Shown: in pieces, positions 1 to 9,649 of the stretch | Layout: every line of letters begins with the position of its first letter | Numbering within the stretch: the stretch's first letter is position 1 | Source: Rhodococcus sp. Leaf247 | Lineage (GTDB): Bacteria > Actinomycetota > Actinomycetes > Mycobacteriales > Mycobacteriaceae | Direction: 5' to 3' | DNA: 64,000 nt | NCBI RefSeq assembly: GCF_001426185.1 | Contig: NZ_LMRP01000001.1 | Coordinates: 310,483-374,482 of the forward strand | Made by a program: the position numbers and the translations under genes | Notes under the pieces: generated by a model | The model's input: only the letters and a program-made list of their open reading frames with translations | The model's database searches: none | What the model was told of the DNA's origin: nothing

Positions 1-1
1 A

Positions 2-220
2 ATGTCCGTCGTGTTCATCTCCGCCGAGCTCGAGGAAATCCTGCGGCTCAGCGATCGCATCGTGGTCATGCGCGATCACCGCAAGATCGACGAACGCGTC
101 AACGACGGCGTATCCGTCGGTGACGTTCTCGCCACCATCGCCGCCGGTACACGCACCGACGAGGTCGTCGAGACCACCTCGGCGCCTGTCGACGCCGCAG
201 ACAGGAGCCTCGCACCGTGA
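2..220 (+). CDS. Sugar ABC transporter ATP-binding protein, C-terminal end (partial)
   Basis: Only the last 72 or so residues lie in the window; the reading frame is open at the left edge, so the Met at base 2 is internal. The visible stretch SVVFISAELEEILRLSDRIV is the typical end of the second nucleotide-binding domain of CUT2-type sugar ATPases (AraG, RbsA, YtfR family), just after the H-loop. Its stop codon overlaps the GTG of the next gene by four bases (GTGA), so it is translated with two permease genes. Given the araBDA genes downstream, it probably powers uptake of L-arabinose. The substrate is inferred from context only. Confidence 0.8.
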   Translation: MSVVFISAELEEILRLSDRIVVMRDHRKIDERVNDGVSVGDVLATIAAGTRTDEVVETTSAPVDAADRSLAP

Positions 221-1308
221 CCGCCACCCTGGGTGTGACACCCACACCCTCGCAGCCGACGCCGGACCGCCCCGCGCCGTCCCGCATCAGATCGCTTCCG
301 TCCCACCCGGTCTTCTGGCCGTTAATTGCCCTGCTGGTACTCGTGGTGATCAACGTGATCGTCACACCCGGCTTCCTCGACATCCGCATCGTCAACGGCG
401 GCGTGTTCGGCAATCCCGTCGACATCGCCCGCAACTCGGCCCCGTTGATCCTGGTGGCCGTGGGCATGACGCTGGTGGTCGCGACCCGAGGCATCGACCT
501 GTCCGTGGGTGCGGTCGCGGTCATCGCGGCGGCTGTCGCGTGCACTCGCATCGTCGCCTCGCCCGACGAGAGCGCCGCCTCCACCGTGATCATGGCCGTC
601 GCCTGGGCACTGGGCGCCTGCCTCCTGCTGGGACTGTGGAACGGACTGTTGGTGTCCGTCTTCGGCATTCAACCCATCATCGCGACTCTGGTGCTCATGG
701 TGGCCGGCCGCGGTCTCGCCATGCTGGTGACGGACGGTCAGATCACCACCGTTGCCGACGGCGCCTTCGGGTTCCTGGCCTCGGGCATCGTCCTGGGCCT
801 GCCGGTCGCGCTGCTCATCGCTCTGGCCGTCGTGGCCGTCACCGTGCTGATCACGCGCCGCACCGCGCTCGGAATGCTCGTCGAGGCGGTCGGCATCAAC
901 CCCGAAGCGAGCAGGCTCGCCGGAGTGCGGTCGCGAACGATCGTCTGGACGGTGTACGTGTTCGCCGCGCTGTGCGCCGGCATCGCGGGCCTGATCATCG
1001 CCGCCAACACCAATTCCGTGAACGCCAACAGTCTCGGTCTGTGGATCGAGCTCGACGCGATCCTCGCCGTCGTCATCGGCGGCACCGCCCTCACCGGTGG
1101 ACGGTTCTCCCTCGCCGGCACCGTCGTCGGTGCGCTGCTCATCGGAACGCTGACTCGCACCATCACCAACGTGGGCATTCCGTCCGAGGCGAACTACCTC
1201 TTCAAGGCACTCGTCATCATCGTCGTCTGCCTCCTGCAGTCACCCCGCGCCCGTGCCTCTCTGCGTACGCTCCGCCCCACCAGCCGGAAGGCCCGCGCTC
1301 ATGAGTGA
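217..1308 (+). CDS. CUT2-family sugar ABC transporter permease (first of two)
   Basis: A 363-residue integral membrane protein with a hydrophilic N-terminus of about 30 residues followed by roughly eight to ten hydrophobic segments. The signature GMTLVVATRGIDLSVGAV near residue 85 and the motif AVVIGGTALTGGRFS near residue 285 are typical of BPD_transp_2 permeases such as AraH, RbsC and YtfT. GTG start overlapping the upstream ATPase stop. It is paired with a second permease of the same family, as in the YtfT/YjfF system of enteric bacteria, where two different permeases form the channel. Probable role: L-arabinose import across the plasma membrane, inferred from the neighbouring catabolic genes. 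Confidence 0.87.
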   Translation: MTATLGVTPTPSQPTPDRPAPSRIRSLPSHPVFWPLIALLVLVVINVIVTPGFLDIRIVNGGVFGNPVDIARNSAPLILVAVGMTLVVATRGIDLSVGAVAVIAAAVACTRIVASPDESAASTVIMAVAWALGACLLLGLWNGLLVSVFGIQPIIATLVLMVAGRGLAMLVTDGQITTVADGAFGFLASGIVLGLPVALLIALAVVAVTVLITRRTALGMLVEAVGINPEASRLAGVRSRTIVWTVYVFAALCAGIAGLIIAANTNSVNANSLGLWIELDAILAVVIGGTALTGGRFSLAGTVVGALLIGTLTRTITNVGIPSEANYLFKALVIIVVCLLQSPRARASLRTLRPTSRKARAHE

Positions 1309-2338
1309 CCTGCTCACGCACCCTCCCACCGGATCACCCGCTCCGGCGACGAGCCACGGCACCTGGGACCGCGTACGCCGGTACTCGCCGCCCTCGCGGT
1401 TCCTTCCTGTCATCGCGACGTTCGCCCTTCTCGTGGGACTGTTCGGCATCGGCGAGATCCGCTACCCCGGTTTCGCCGACCCCCAACTGTTCCTGTCCCT
1501 CTTCATCGACAACGCGTTCCTGATCGTGCTGGCCGTCGGCATGACCTTCGTCATCCTCACCGGTGGTATCGATCTCTCCGTCGGATCCGTCGTCGCCCTC
1601 TCGACGATGATCGCCGCTCGCACACTGCAACTGGGCTGGTCCCCGATCCTGGTCATGGCCACGGTGCTCCTGTGCGGAACGTTGCTGGGCACCACCATGG
1701 GAATCCTGGTGCACTATCTGCAGATCCAACCCTTCGTGGCGACCCTCGCGGGCATGTTCCTCGCCCGCGGCCTCTGCTACATGATCGGTGTCGAGTCGAT
1801 TCCGATCACCGATTCCACGTTCAGCGCCATCGCGTTCGGCGTCGTCGAACTCCCCGGTGGCTACTCCGTCACGTGGTCCGTCGTCATTGCGCTCGTCACG
1901 GTCGCCGTCGCCGCCTACGTGCTGGCGTGCACCCGCTTCGGCCGCTCCGTGTACGGCGTCGGCGGCAACGAGGCCTCCGCCGTCCTGATGGGCTTGCGCG
2001 TCGCGGTTGTCAAAGTGGGCGTGTATGCGATCAGCGGCTTCTGCGCCGCTCTCGGCGGTCTGCTGTTCGCCTTCTATGCACTGTCCGGCTACAGCCTGCA
2101 TGCCGTCGGAATGGAGCTCGATGCCATTGCCGCCGTGGTCATCGGTGGCACTCTCCTGACCGGTGGACGTGGCTACGTCCTCGGATCCGTCGTCGGTGTG
2201 CTGATCCTGGGCGCCATCCAGACCTTCATCGCCTTCGACGGGACCCTGAGCTCCTGGTGGACCCGCATCACCGTGGGCGCGTTGCTCCTGGTCTTCGTGG
2301 TCGCTCAGCGCCTGCTGAGCATGCGGCGGCGGACATGA
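1301..2338 (+). CDS. CUT2-family sugar ABC transporter permease (second of two)
   Basis: A 345-residue membrane protein of the same family as its upstream neighbour, closest in type to YjfF. It has the same two landmarks, GMTFVILTGGIDLSVGSV and AVVIGGTLLTGGRGY. The ATG at 1301 was chosen because it overlaps the end of the previous permease by eight bases, as expected for translational coupling; an in-frame ATG 48 bases further upstream would lie deep inside that gene. The stop codon overlaps the start of the LacI regulator (ATGA). The two permeases probably form a heterodimeric channel. No periplasmic binding protein is present in the window; it presumably lies upstream of the left edge. Confidence 0.87.
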   Translation: MSDLLTHPPTGSPAPATSHGTWDRVRRYSPPSRFLPVIATFALLVGLFGIGEIRYPGFADPQLFLSLFIDNAFLIVLAVGMTFVILTGGIDLSVGSVVALSTMIAARTLQLGWSPILVMATVLLCGTLLGTTMGILVHYLQIQPFVATLAGMFLARGLCYMIGVESIPITDSTFSAIAFGVVELPGGYSVTWSVVIALVTVAVAAYVLACTRFGRSVYGVGGNEASAVLMGLRVAVVKVGVYAISGFCAALGGLLFAFYALSGYSLHAVGMELDAIAAVVIGGTLLTGGRGYVLGSVVGVLILGAIQTFIAFDGTLSSWWTRITVGALLLVFVVAQRLLSMRRRT

Positions 2339-3363
2339 CGACCGAGGCCGACGGGCGCGCCCCCGTCATGGCCGACGTCGCGCGGCTCGCCGGCGTCTCG
2401 CACCAGACGGTCTCTCGGGTAGTGAACGGTCAGAACAACTTACGACCCCAGACTCGCGACCGAGTGCAGAAGGCCATCGACCAGCTGGGGTACCGCCCCA
2501 ACCGCGCCGCACGAGCGTTGGTGACCAAGAAGTCCGCGACCATCGGCATCATCGGCTCGAAGCTCGGGTTCTGGGGACCGAGTGCGACGCACCGCACCGT
2601 GCAGAGCGCCGCTCGCGAGGCCGGCTACTCCGTCAGCGCGGTCAGCCTCTCGACGCTGTCCCGCGAGGAGCTGGTCGCGGCGATGCACCATCTGCACGAC
2701 CAGGGCGTCGAGGGAATCGTGCTCATCGCCGCGACGGACGACGCGGTCGCCGCGGCCCGCTCGGAGGAATCCGTGGTCCCCGTCGTGGTCGTCGAGGGCG
2801 ACCCGCTCACCTCCCGCTGGACCGTGGGCATCGATCAGAAGGGTGGCGCGCGGATGGCCACCGGTCACCTCGTCGACGTCGGGCACGACAAGATCGTCCA
2901 TCTCGCCGGACCGCACGGATGGGCCGAGTCCCGCGCCCGCGAGCAGGGATGGCAGGACGTCCTCGACGAGCACGGTCTGCCGTGGACACCTCCGCTGCGG
3001 GGCGACTGGTCCGCGCGCAGTGGATACGAGTGCGGCCTGCGCCTCGCATCGGACACCTCCGTGTCGGCGGTGTTCTGCGCGAACGATCAGATGGCGCTGG
3101 GACTTCTGCGAGCCTTCCACGAGAGCGGGCGCCGCATACCCGAGGACGTCGGCGTGGTCGGCTTCGACGACATCCCGGAGGCCGCCTACCTGATTCCCCC
3201 ACTCACCACTGTCGGGCAGAACTTCACCGAGGTCGGTCGTCGAGCCATCGAGATACTGCGCGCGGCTCTCGACGACACACCGACCCCCGAGACTCGCATC
3301 GAACCCGAGCTGATCGTCCGAGCGAGCAGCACCACACCAGGAGAGCGCCATGACAACGGCTGA
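2335..3363 (+). CDS. LacI-family transcriptional regulator, likely arabinose repressor
   Basis: A 342-residue protein beginning at an ATG that overlaps the permease stop by four bases. The N-terminal helix-turn-helix reads VMADVARLAGVSHQTVSRVV (about residues 10-30), followed by the hinge-helix region YRPNRAARAL and a periplasmic-binding-protein-like effector domain (about residues 65-340, ending with FDDIPEAAYLIPPLTTV). Lying inside the ara operon, it is the obvious candidate to sense arabinose or a related sugar and repress the operon. Corynebacterium glutamicum strains that use arabinose have a LacI-type AraR, whereas Bacillus uses a GntR-type and E. coli an AraC-type protein. The operon promoter and operator lie outside the window, so the effector and operator remain inferred. 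Confidence 0.87.
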   Translation: MTTEADGRAPVMADVARLAGVSHQTVSRVVNGQNNLRPQTRDRVQKAIDQLGYRPNRAARALVTKKSATIGIIGSKLGFWGPSATHRTVQSAAREAGYSVSAVSLSTLSREELVAAMHHLHDQGVEGIVLIAATDDAVAAARSEESVVPVVVVEGDPLTSRWTVGIDQKGGARMATGHLVDVGHDKIVHLAGPHGWAESRAREQGWQDVLDEHGLPWTPPLRGDWSARSGYECGLRLASDTSVSAVFCANDQMALGLLRAFHESGRRIPEDVGVVGFDDIPEAAYLIPPLTTVGQNFTEVGRRAIEILRAALDDTPTPETRIEPELIVRASSTTPGERHDNG

Positions 3364-5035
3364 CCATACCGAGACCTATACCGTCGGAGTCGATTACGGA
3401 ACCCTGTCGGGACGCGCCGTCGTGGTGCGCGTGTCCGACGGAGCCGAACTGGGCACCGCGGTCCACGACTACGAGCACGGCGTCCTCGAATCCACCCTCC
3501 CCGGCGGGAACGTCCCTCTGGGCGATGCCTGGGCACTGCAGGTTCCGCAGGACTACCGCAACGTTCTGCGCAATGCCGTGCCGGCAGCCCTCGCGTCCGC
3601 CGGCGTGCGGCCGGAGCAGGTGGTCGGCATCGCCACGGACTTCACCGCGTGCACCATGGTCCCCACCCTCGCCGACGGAACCCCGCTCTGTGAGGACCCA
3701 CGCTTCGTCGACCGTCCGCACGCCTACGTGAAGCTGTGGAAGCACCACGCTGCGCAGGGCCAGGCGGACCGCATCAACGCGCTCGCCGCATCACGCGGCG
3801 AGACGTGGCTGCCCCGATACGGCGGGCTCATCTCCTCCGAATGGGAGTTCGCGAAGGCACTGCAGATCCATGAGGAAGATCCCGAGATCTACGACGCGCT
3901 CGATCGGTGGGTCGAAGCCGCGGACTGGATCGTGTGGCAACTCTGCGGCACGTACGTCCGCAACGCCTGCACCGCCGGCTACAAGGGAATCCTGCAGGAC
4001 GGCAAGTACCCGTCGGCGGAGTTCCTCACCGAACTCGCTCCGGGCTTCGGCTCCTTCGTCGAGGACAAGCTCGACCAGCCGATCGGCGAACTCGGCTCGC
4101 GCGCAGGCACGCTGACCGCGGAGGCGGCCGGATGGACCGGCCTGCCCGAGGGCATCGCGGTCGCCGTCGGCAACGTCGACGCGCACGTCACCGCCCCCGC
4201 GGCGCGGGCGGTGGAACCCGGCCGCATGGTGGCGATCATGGGAACGTCGACCTGTCACGTGATGAGTGCCGATGTGCTGCGCGAAGTTCCGGGAATGTGC
4301 GGAGTGGTCGACGGCGGCATCGTCGCCGGTTCCTACGGATACGAAGCGGGACAGAGCGGGGTGGGCGACATCTTCGGATGGTTCGTGCGCACCGGCGTTC
4401 CGGCGGACTACCGGGACGCCGCCGAGGCCGCCGGGGAATCGGTCCACGATCACCTGACCCGGTTGGCGTCCGAGCAGGAGGTGGGCGAACACGGCCTCGT
4501 CGCTCTCGACTGGCACAGCGGCAACAGGTCGGTCCTCGTCGACCACCGACTCTCGGGCCTCGTCGTCGGTACGACACTCGCGACGCGCCCCGAGGACATC
4601 TACCGTGCGCTCCTCGAGGCCACGGCATTCGGCACGAGGGTCATCGTCGAGACGTTCCGCGCCAGCGGGGTACCCGTCGAGGAATTCGTCGTCGCGGGAG
4701 GCCTCGCCCGGAACCCGCTGTTGATGCAGATCTACGCCGACGTGCTGCGAATGCCGTTGTCCGTCATCGGCTCCGACCAGGGCCCCGCTCTGGGCTCGGC
4801 CATCCATGCTGCCGTCGCCGCCGGCTGCTACCTCGACGTGCCGACGGCGGCGAAGTCGATGGGACGCGTACGCCGAGGTGCCTACGTGCCCGACGACGCG
4901 CGATCCGAGGCGTACGACGCCCTGTTCGCCGTGTACTCCGAACTCCACGACCACTTCGGTAAGGACGTATCCACGATGAGACATCTCCGATCGCTCCGCG
5001 GCGACGCGTTGGCACGGAAGGCGGCCGCACGATGA
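3350..5035 (+). CDS. araB: Ribulokinase
   Basis: A 561-residue FGGY-family carbohydrate kinase that phosphorylates L-ribulose to L-ribulose 5-phosphate with ATP. The N-terminus VGVDYGTLSGRAVVVRV is the ribulokinase form of the first nucleotide-binding motif. MGTSTCHVM and VVAGGLARNPLLMQIYADVL are the FGGY C-domain signatures, and the length matches ribulokinases (about 560) rather than glycerol or xylulose kinases (about 500). The start overlaps the regulator gene by 14 bases and is preceded by a GGAGAG ribosome-binding site. The stop overlaps araD (ATGA). It is the second step of L-arabinose catabolism. Confidence 0.95.
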   Translation: MTTADHTETYTVGVDYGTLSGRAVVVRVSDGAELGTAVHDYEHGVLESTLPGGNVPLGDAWALQVPQDYRNVLRNAVPAALASAGVRPEQVVGIATDFTACTMVPTLADGTPLCEDPRFVDRPHAYVKLWKHHAAQGQADRINALAASRGETWLPRYGGLISSEWEFAKALQIHEEDPEIYDALDRWVEAADWIVWQLCGTYVRNACTAGYKGILQDGKYPSAEFLTELAPGFGSFVEDKLDQPIGELGSRAGTLTAEAAGWTGLPEGIAVAVGNVDAHVTAPAARAVEPGRMVAIMGTSTCHVMSADVLREVPGMCGVVDGGIVAGSYGYEAGQSGVGDIFGWFVRTGVPADYRDAAEAAGESVHDHLTRLASEQEVGEHGLVALDWHSGNRSVLVDHRLSGLVVGTTLATRPEDIYRALLEATAFGTRVIVETFRASGVPVEEFVVAGGLARNPLLMQIYADVLRMPLSVIGSDQGPALGSAIHAAVAAGCYLDVPTAAKSMGRVRRGAYVPDDARSEAYDALFAVYSELHDHFGKDVSTMRHLRSLRGDALARKAAAR

Positions 5036-5709
5036 CGATCGTCGACGACGTCCGCACCGCGGTGACCGCCGTGCGCCGTGACGTCTGCGCACTGCACTCC
5101 GAACTGGTGCGGTACGGACTGGTGGTGTGGACGGCCGGCAACGTCTCCGCGCGGGTGCCGGGACAGGACCTGTTCGTCATCAAACCCAGCGGGGTCTCCT
5201 ACGACGACCTGACACCGGAGAACATGGTGGTGTGCGACCTGGACGGCACCGTCGTCGAGGGTGACCATGCTCCGTCGTCGGACACGCAGGCCCAGGCGTA
5301 CGTCTACCGACACCTCGACCACGTCGGTGCGGTCGTCCACACGCATTCGCCCTATGCGGTGGCGTGGGCGGCGCGCGGTCAGGCGATCCCCGTCGTCACC
5401 ACGATGTGCGCGGACGAGTTCGGCGGCGACATCCCGGTCGGACCGTTCGCCGCCATCGGCGACGACTCGATCGGTCGGGGCATCGTCGACACGCTCCGGG
5501 AGAGCCGGTCACCGGCCGTCCTCATGCAGAACCATGGTGTGTTCGCCGTCGGCCCGACCGCTCGGTCCGCCGTGAAGGCGGCCGTGATGTGCGAGGACGT
5601 CGCCCGGTCGGTACACCTCGCACACCAACTCGGCCAACCGCTGCGCATCCCGCCCGCCGCCGTCGACGCCCTGCACGAGCGATATCAGAACGTGTACGGC
5701 CAGCGCTGA
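5032..5709 (+). CDS. araD: L-ribulose-5-phosphate 4-epimerase
   Basis: A 225-residue class II aldolase/adducin-family protein. GNVSAR (phosphate binding), KPSGV and the metal-binding HTHSPYA are all in the expected order, and a further conserved HGVF occurs near residue 168. These match AraD, which interconverts L-ribulose 5-phosphate and D-xylulose 5-phosphate and so feeds arabinose carbon into the pentose phosphate pathway. The gene is coupled to araB by a four-base overlap. An L-fuculose phosphate aldolase is the main alternative within this superfamily; the adjacent araB and araA make AraD much more likely. Confidence 0.93.
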   Translation: MTIVDDVRTAVTAVRRDVCALHSELVRYGLVVWTAGNVSARVPGQDLFVIKPSGVSYDDLTPENMVVCDLDGTVVEGDHAPSSDTQAQAYVYRHLDHVGAVVHTHSPYAVAWAARGQAIPVVTTMCADEFGGDIPVGPFAAIGDDSIGRGIVDTLRESRSPAVLMQNHGVFAVGPTARSAVKAAVMCEDVARSVHLAHQLGQPLRIPPAAVDALHERYQNVYGQR

Positions 5710-5785
5710 TCGACAGACCGTCTCCACTTTCCGCCCCACCCGTTCTCGCCGCCGCGATCCGCGGACGGCACAGGAGGTTCTCCCC

Positions 5786-7312
5786 ATGTCCGCTGCATCC
5801 ACGTCCACCCCGGTCTCCGGCACAGCTCGTCCGGAGGTGTGGTTCCTGACCGGCAGCCAGGGCCTGTACGGCCCAGAGACTCTCGACCAGGTCGCCACAC
5901 AGTCCCGCGAGATCGCCGACAAACTGGACGCGAAGCTGAGCGTGAGCGTGGTCTGGAAGCCGGTGCTTCTCGACGCGTCGTCGATCCTGACGCAGATGCG
6001 CGAGGCCAACGCCGCCGCCGACTGCATCGGTGTGATCACGTGGATGCACACCTTCTCCCCCGCGAAAATGTGGATCGCCGGGCTGGACGCACTCGACGTG
6101 CCGCTGTTGCATCTGCACACGCAAGCGGGAATGTCGTTGCCGTGGTCCACGATCGACATGGAGTTCATGAACCTCAACCAGGCCGCGCACGGTGATCGCG
6201 AGTTCGGCCACATCCAGTCGCGAGTCGGCGTGCTGCGCACCACGGTCGCCGGGCACGTCGACAACCCGACCGTCGTCACGCGGGCGGATCAGTGGGCCCG
6301 TGCAGCGGTCGGTCGCGCGGAGATGCGCACTCTCAAGCTCGCCCGCTTCGGCGACAACATGCGCGATGTCGCCGTCACCGAGGGCGACAAGGTGGAAGCG
6401 CAGCTGCGCTTCGGCGTCTCGGTCAACACCTACGGGGTGAACGACCTCGTCGAGGTGGTGGACGGCGTCGGCGACAGTGCGATCGACGATCTGGTCGCCG
6501 AATACGTGGACGTCTACGACGTCGCCTCCGAACTGCGGCCGGGCGGTGACCGTCACGAGTCGCTGCGCTACGGCGCGCGCGTGGAAGCCGGAATGCGGCA
6601 GTTCCTGTCCGACGGTGGATTCGGAGCCTTCACCACCAACTTCGAGGATCTCGGCGGGCTACGACAACTGCCCGGCCTGGCCGTGCAGCGTTTGATGGCC
6701 GACGGCTACGGATTCGGCGGAGAGGGCGACTGGAAGACCTCGATGTTGTTGCGCGCCATGAAGACCATGGCTGCCGGCCTGGACGGCGGAACGTCCTTCA
6801 TGGAGGACTACACCTACCATCTCGTTCCCGGCGAGGAGAAGATTCTCGGCGCTCACATGCTCGAGGTGTGCCCGTCCATCACCACGTCGCGGCCCACGGT
6901 GGAGATCCACCCGCTCTCCATCGGCGGCCGCGAAGACCCTGTGCGCATGCGGTTCACCGCGGATCCCGGCCCCGGCATCATCGTGGGACTGTCGGACGTC
7001 GGTGAACGGTTCCGCCTGACGGCCAACGTCGTCGAAGTCGTCGAGCCCGACGAGGCACTGCCCCAGCTGCCGGTGGCGTGCGCGGTGTGGAAGCCCGAGC
7101 CGTCGCTGTCGGTGTCCGCGGAATCGTGGCTGACCGCCGGGGCACCGCACCACACCGTGATGAGCACCGCGCTCGATATTGCTGTGCTCGAAGCATTCTC
7201 GGACATGATCGCCGTGGAACTGCTCACCATCGACGCCGACACGACAACGAGGGGCTTCCAGCGCACGTTGCGCTGGAACGCGGCATACCACCGGCTCGCA
7301 GCGGCGCTCTGA
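5786..7312 (+). CDS. araA: L-arabinose isomerase
   Basis: A 508-residue protein, the usual length for AraA, which converts L-arabinose to L-ribulose using Mn2+. Family motifs seen include [13 protein letters not shown] at the N-terminus, [17 protein letters not shown] around residue 125, and the active-site stretch [18 protein letters not shown] with EGDWKT shortly after. A strong ribosome-binding site (AGGAGG) lies about eight bases before the ATG, and there is a 76-base gap after araD. It is the last gene of the operon. The gene order regulator-araB-araD-araA resembles other actinobacterial arabinose operons. Confidence 0.96.
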   Translation: MSAASTSTPVSGTARPEVWFLTGSQGLYGPETLDQVATQSREIADKLDAKLSVSVVWKPVLLDASSILTQMREANAAADCIGVITWMHTFSPAKMWIAGLDALDVPLLHLHTQAGMSLPWSTIDMEFMNLNQAAHGDREFGHIQSRVGVLRTTVAGHVDNPTVVTRADQWARAAVGRAEMRTLKLARFGDNMRDVAVTEGDKVEAQLRFGVSVNTYGVNDLVEVVDGVGDSAIDDLVAEYVDVYDVASELRPGGDRHESLRYGARVEAGMRQFLSDGGFGAFTTNFEDLGGLRQLPGLAVQRLMADGYGFGGEGDWKTSMLLRAMKTMAAGLDGGTSFMEDYTYHLVPGEEKILGAHMLEVCPSITTSRPTVEIHPLSIGGREDPVRMRFTADPGPGIIVGLSDVGERFRLTANVVEVVEPDEALPQLPVACAVWKPEPSLSVSAESWLTAGAPHHTVMSTALDIAVLEAFSDMIAVELLTIDADTTTRGFQRTLRWNAAYHRLAAAL

Positions 7313-7339
7313 CGGATCACGCGCCGCGTCGCCGGAGGT

Positions 7340-7358
7340 GACCGCCGAGCCGGCGGTC
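7340..7358. terminator. Short hairpin between convergent araA and xthA
   Basis: GACCGCC and GGCGGTC form a perfect seven-base stem with a five-base loop in the 46-base gap between the two convergent genes, ending on the xthA stop codon. There is no T-tract on either strand, so it would be a weak, U-poor terminator at best. It may simply be a GC-rich inverted repeat. Confidence 0.35.
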
Positions 7359-8185
7359 TAGCGGTACACGACGGTGACCGGCGCGTGGTCCGACCATCGG
7401 AGGTCGTAACTGTCGGCACGTTCGACGACGGCGTCCTTCGCTCGGTCGGCGTAGTCGGTGGTGGCCATCTGGTAGTCGATGCGCCATCCCGCGTCGTTGT
7501 CGAAAGCTTTGCCGCGGTACGACCACCAGCTGTAGGGACCGTCCTGGTCCGGGTGCAGTGCGCGCACGACATCCGTCCAGGCTCCGGTCTCGCCGATGAA
7601 CGAGTCCAACCAGGCCCGCTCCGACGGAAGGAAGCCGGACTTGGTCCGGTTCCCCTTCCAGTTCTTCAGGTCCAGTTCCGTGTGCGCGATGTTCCAGTCG
7701 CCGCACACGACGTGGTGCTCGCCCGACGATCCCGACGCGTCCAGGTGGTGCGCGAACGCTGCCATGAACCGTTCCTTCGACGCCTGCTTCTCGGTACCCA
7801 CCTCGCCCGAGGGCAGATACAGGCTTGCGACGGTGACGGCAGGATCGGCGCCGACCGCGGGGTAACGCGCTTCGATGTACCGGCCCGACTCGTCGAATTC
7901 GGCGTCACCGAAGCCGATGCGGATCGATTCGGCCGGCGTCCTCGACAGGATTGCTACCCCGTTGCGTCCCTTCACGGACGGCTCCGCGGACACCAGGTGC
8001 CACCCCGCACCCTGCCTGCCACCGTCCAGCGCGGGGCCGAGGCAGGACAGGACTTCGTCGTCGGTCGCGCGAGTTTCCTGCAGGCAGATCACGTCCGCGC
8101 CGGACGTCGCGAGCCAGTCGAGCATTCCCTTACGCACTGCTGCGCGGATGCCGTTGACGTTGACCGAGGTGATGGTGTGAGACAC
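7358..8185 (-). CDS. xthA: Exodeoxyribonuclease III (AP endonuclease family)
   Basis: A 275-residue protein of the endonuclease/exonuclease/phosphatase fold. It shows ITSVNVNGIRAA at the N-terminus, the metal-ligand motif CLQETRA, the catalytic DWNIAHTELDLKN and the C-terminal SDHAPV, all hallmarks of ExoIII. The enzyme cleaves DNA at abasic sites and trims 3' blocking groups in base-excision repair. It starts with GTG and lies 19 bases downstream of an MFS exporter gene on the same strand, so the two may share a transcript. Confidence 0.94.
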   Translation of the reverse strand: MSHTITSVNVNGIRAAVRKGMLDWLATSGADVICLQETRATDDEVLSCLGPALDGGRQGAGWHLVSAEPSVKGRNGVAILSRTPAESIRIGFGDAEFDESGRYIEARYPAVGADPAVTVASLYLPSGEVGTEKQASKERFMAAFAHHLDASGSSGEHHVVCGDWNIAHTELDLKNWKGNRTKSGFLPSERAWLDSFIGETGAWTDVVRALHPDQDGPYSWWSYRGKAFDNDAGWRIDYQMATTDYADRAKDAVVERADSYDLRWSDHAPVTVVYR

Positions 8186-8204
8186 CGGAGAACCGTATCC
8201 GAGC

Positions 8205-9489
8205 TCAGACCACTACTACCCGGGCGTCCGTCCGTCGCTGCATCGCAACGGAGGTGGCGAGGACGGCGATACCGGCTATCGCCAGGCCCGCACCGACGAC
8301 GGCGGGGGCCGTGTATCCGAAGCCGGCGGCGATGACGGCACCGCCGAGAGCGGCGCCGAGGGCGTTCGCGAAGTTGAACGCGGCGTGGTTCAGCGAGGCT
8401 GCCAGCGTCTGCGCGTCGGCGGCGACGTCCATCAGACGCGTCTGCAGGCCGGGCACGATCGCAGACCCGGAGGCTGCGATGAGAAAGACGACGATCAGCG
8501 CGGTGACCGGGTTGTGAGCCGCCGCGACGAACACGGCCAGGCTCACCGCGACCGAGGTCATGGCCAGGAAGAGACCGGGAACCAGCATGCGGTCGGCGAT
8601 CCATCCACCGAGGAAGTTGCCGGCCACCATGCCCAGTCCGTAGATCATCAGCGCAACGGGAACAGCTGCCTTGGACAGGCCGGACACGTCGGTCAACGTG
8701 GTCGCGATGTAGGTGTACACGGCGAACATGTCGCCGAATCCGACCATGCCGACGAACAGTGTCATCCATACCTGGGTGCGGCGGAACGCTCCGAGCTCGG
8801 TTCTGGTGTCCGTGGTCGGCATCGAGTCGAGGCGAGGCAACCACACCGCGAGCGCGGTGACGGTGAGCGCTCCGATGACCGCGACGATGCCGAACGCGCT
8901 GCGCCACCCGAAGGCCTGACCGATCCACGTCGCGGCAGGAACGCCCACCACGTTGGCGACGGACAGACCCATCATCACCATCGCCACTGATTTGGCGCTT
9001 ACCGGGATCCGCGAGGTGGGCCGCGACCAGCGCCGCAACACCGAAGTAGGCGCCGTGGGGCAACCCGGCGACGAATCGTGACGCCATGAGTTCGTGGAAG
9101 CTCGGCGCGAAGACGGTGCCGAGGTTGCCCAGCGTGAAGGCAACCATCAGAGCGAGGAGAAGGGTGCGGCGAGGAACCCGTGCCGCCAGTGCCGCGATCA
9201 CGGGGGCGCCGACGACGACGCCGAGTGCGTAGGCGGAGATGAGGTGGCCCGCGCTGGGCTCGGACACCGACATCGAGGTCGCCATGTCGGGGAGCAGACC
9301 CATGGACACGAACTCGGTGGTGCCGATACCGAAGCCGCCGAGCGCCAGCGCCGACATCGCCACGCGTCGACGACGGACACGCTGCCGATCCGGCACGGCA
9401 GGTGCCGCGGCGGGTGCGGACGGGAGGACGTCGAAAGCGACGGAGGGGGGTGTCACAAGCTCTCTTTCGTGGTCGGCGGTGCGGTTCAT
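8205..9489 (-). pseudogene. MFS drug/sugar efflux transporter (DHA1 type), single-base frameshift
   Basis: Two overlapping reading frames together encode one complete 12-TM major facilitator of about 427 residues. The first frame (from ATG at 9489) gives the N-terminus with ALGGFGIGTTEFVSMGLLPD, a typical AraJ/Cmx-like opening, and runs to HLADPGKRQ. The sense then continues in the other frame as SVAMVMMGLSVANVVG to the stop at 8205. Removing one T from the TTT at 8991-8993 (an A in the gene) joins the halves exactly, and 1285 minus 1 bases is divisible by three. This is either a recent inactivating mutation or an assembly error. If intact, it would export small molecules by proton antiport. 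A substrate cannot be named. Confidence 0.85.
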
Positions 9490-9524
9490 GATCGATTCAG
9501 AAGGTAAGAACCCGTGAAACGGAC

Positions 9525-9546
9525 AAGGCGCCCCGAAAGGCGCCTT
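9525..9546 (-). promoter_or_regulatory. Hairpin in the leader of the MFS gene
   Basis: AAGGCGCC and GGCGCCTT form an eight-base perfect stem with a six-base loop, about 36 bases upstream of the MFS start codon. On the minus strand it is followed by TTGTCCGTTTC, which is only weakly U-rich. It could act as an attenuator of the exporter gene, as hairpins do before some drug-resistance genes, or be a terminator remnant. No leader peptide was recognised. Confidence 0.35.
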
Positions 9547-9636
9547 CGCGTGTTCCAGTCTGAACCCCGGCCAGGTCATTCGCCAATCGAACGACCGTGA
9601 GTTCGGCCACCCTTCCGACTCCCGGGAACGACCCGC

Positions 9637-9642
9637 TACCAT
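9637..9642 (+). promoter_or_regulatory. Probable -10 element for the metY leader RNA
   Basis: TACCAT fits the actinobacterial TANNNT -10 pattern and lies nine bases before the first paired bases of the riboswitch, so transcription would start at about 9649, exactly where the RNA should begin. No convincing -35 element was seen. Confidence 0.5.
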
Positions 9643-9649
9643 TCCTGCC

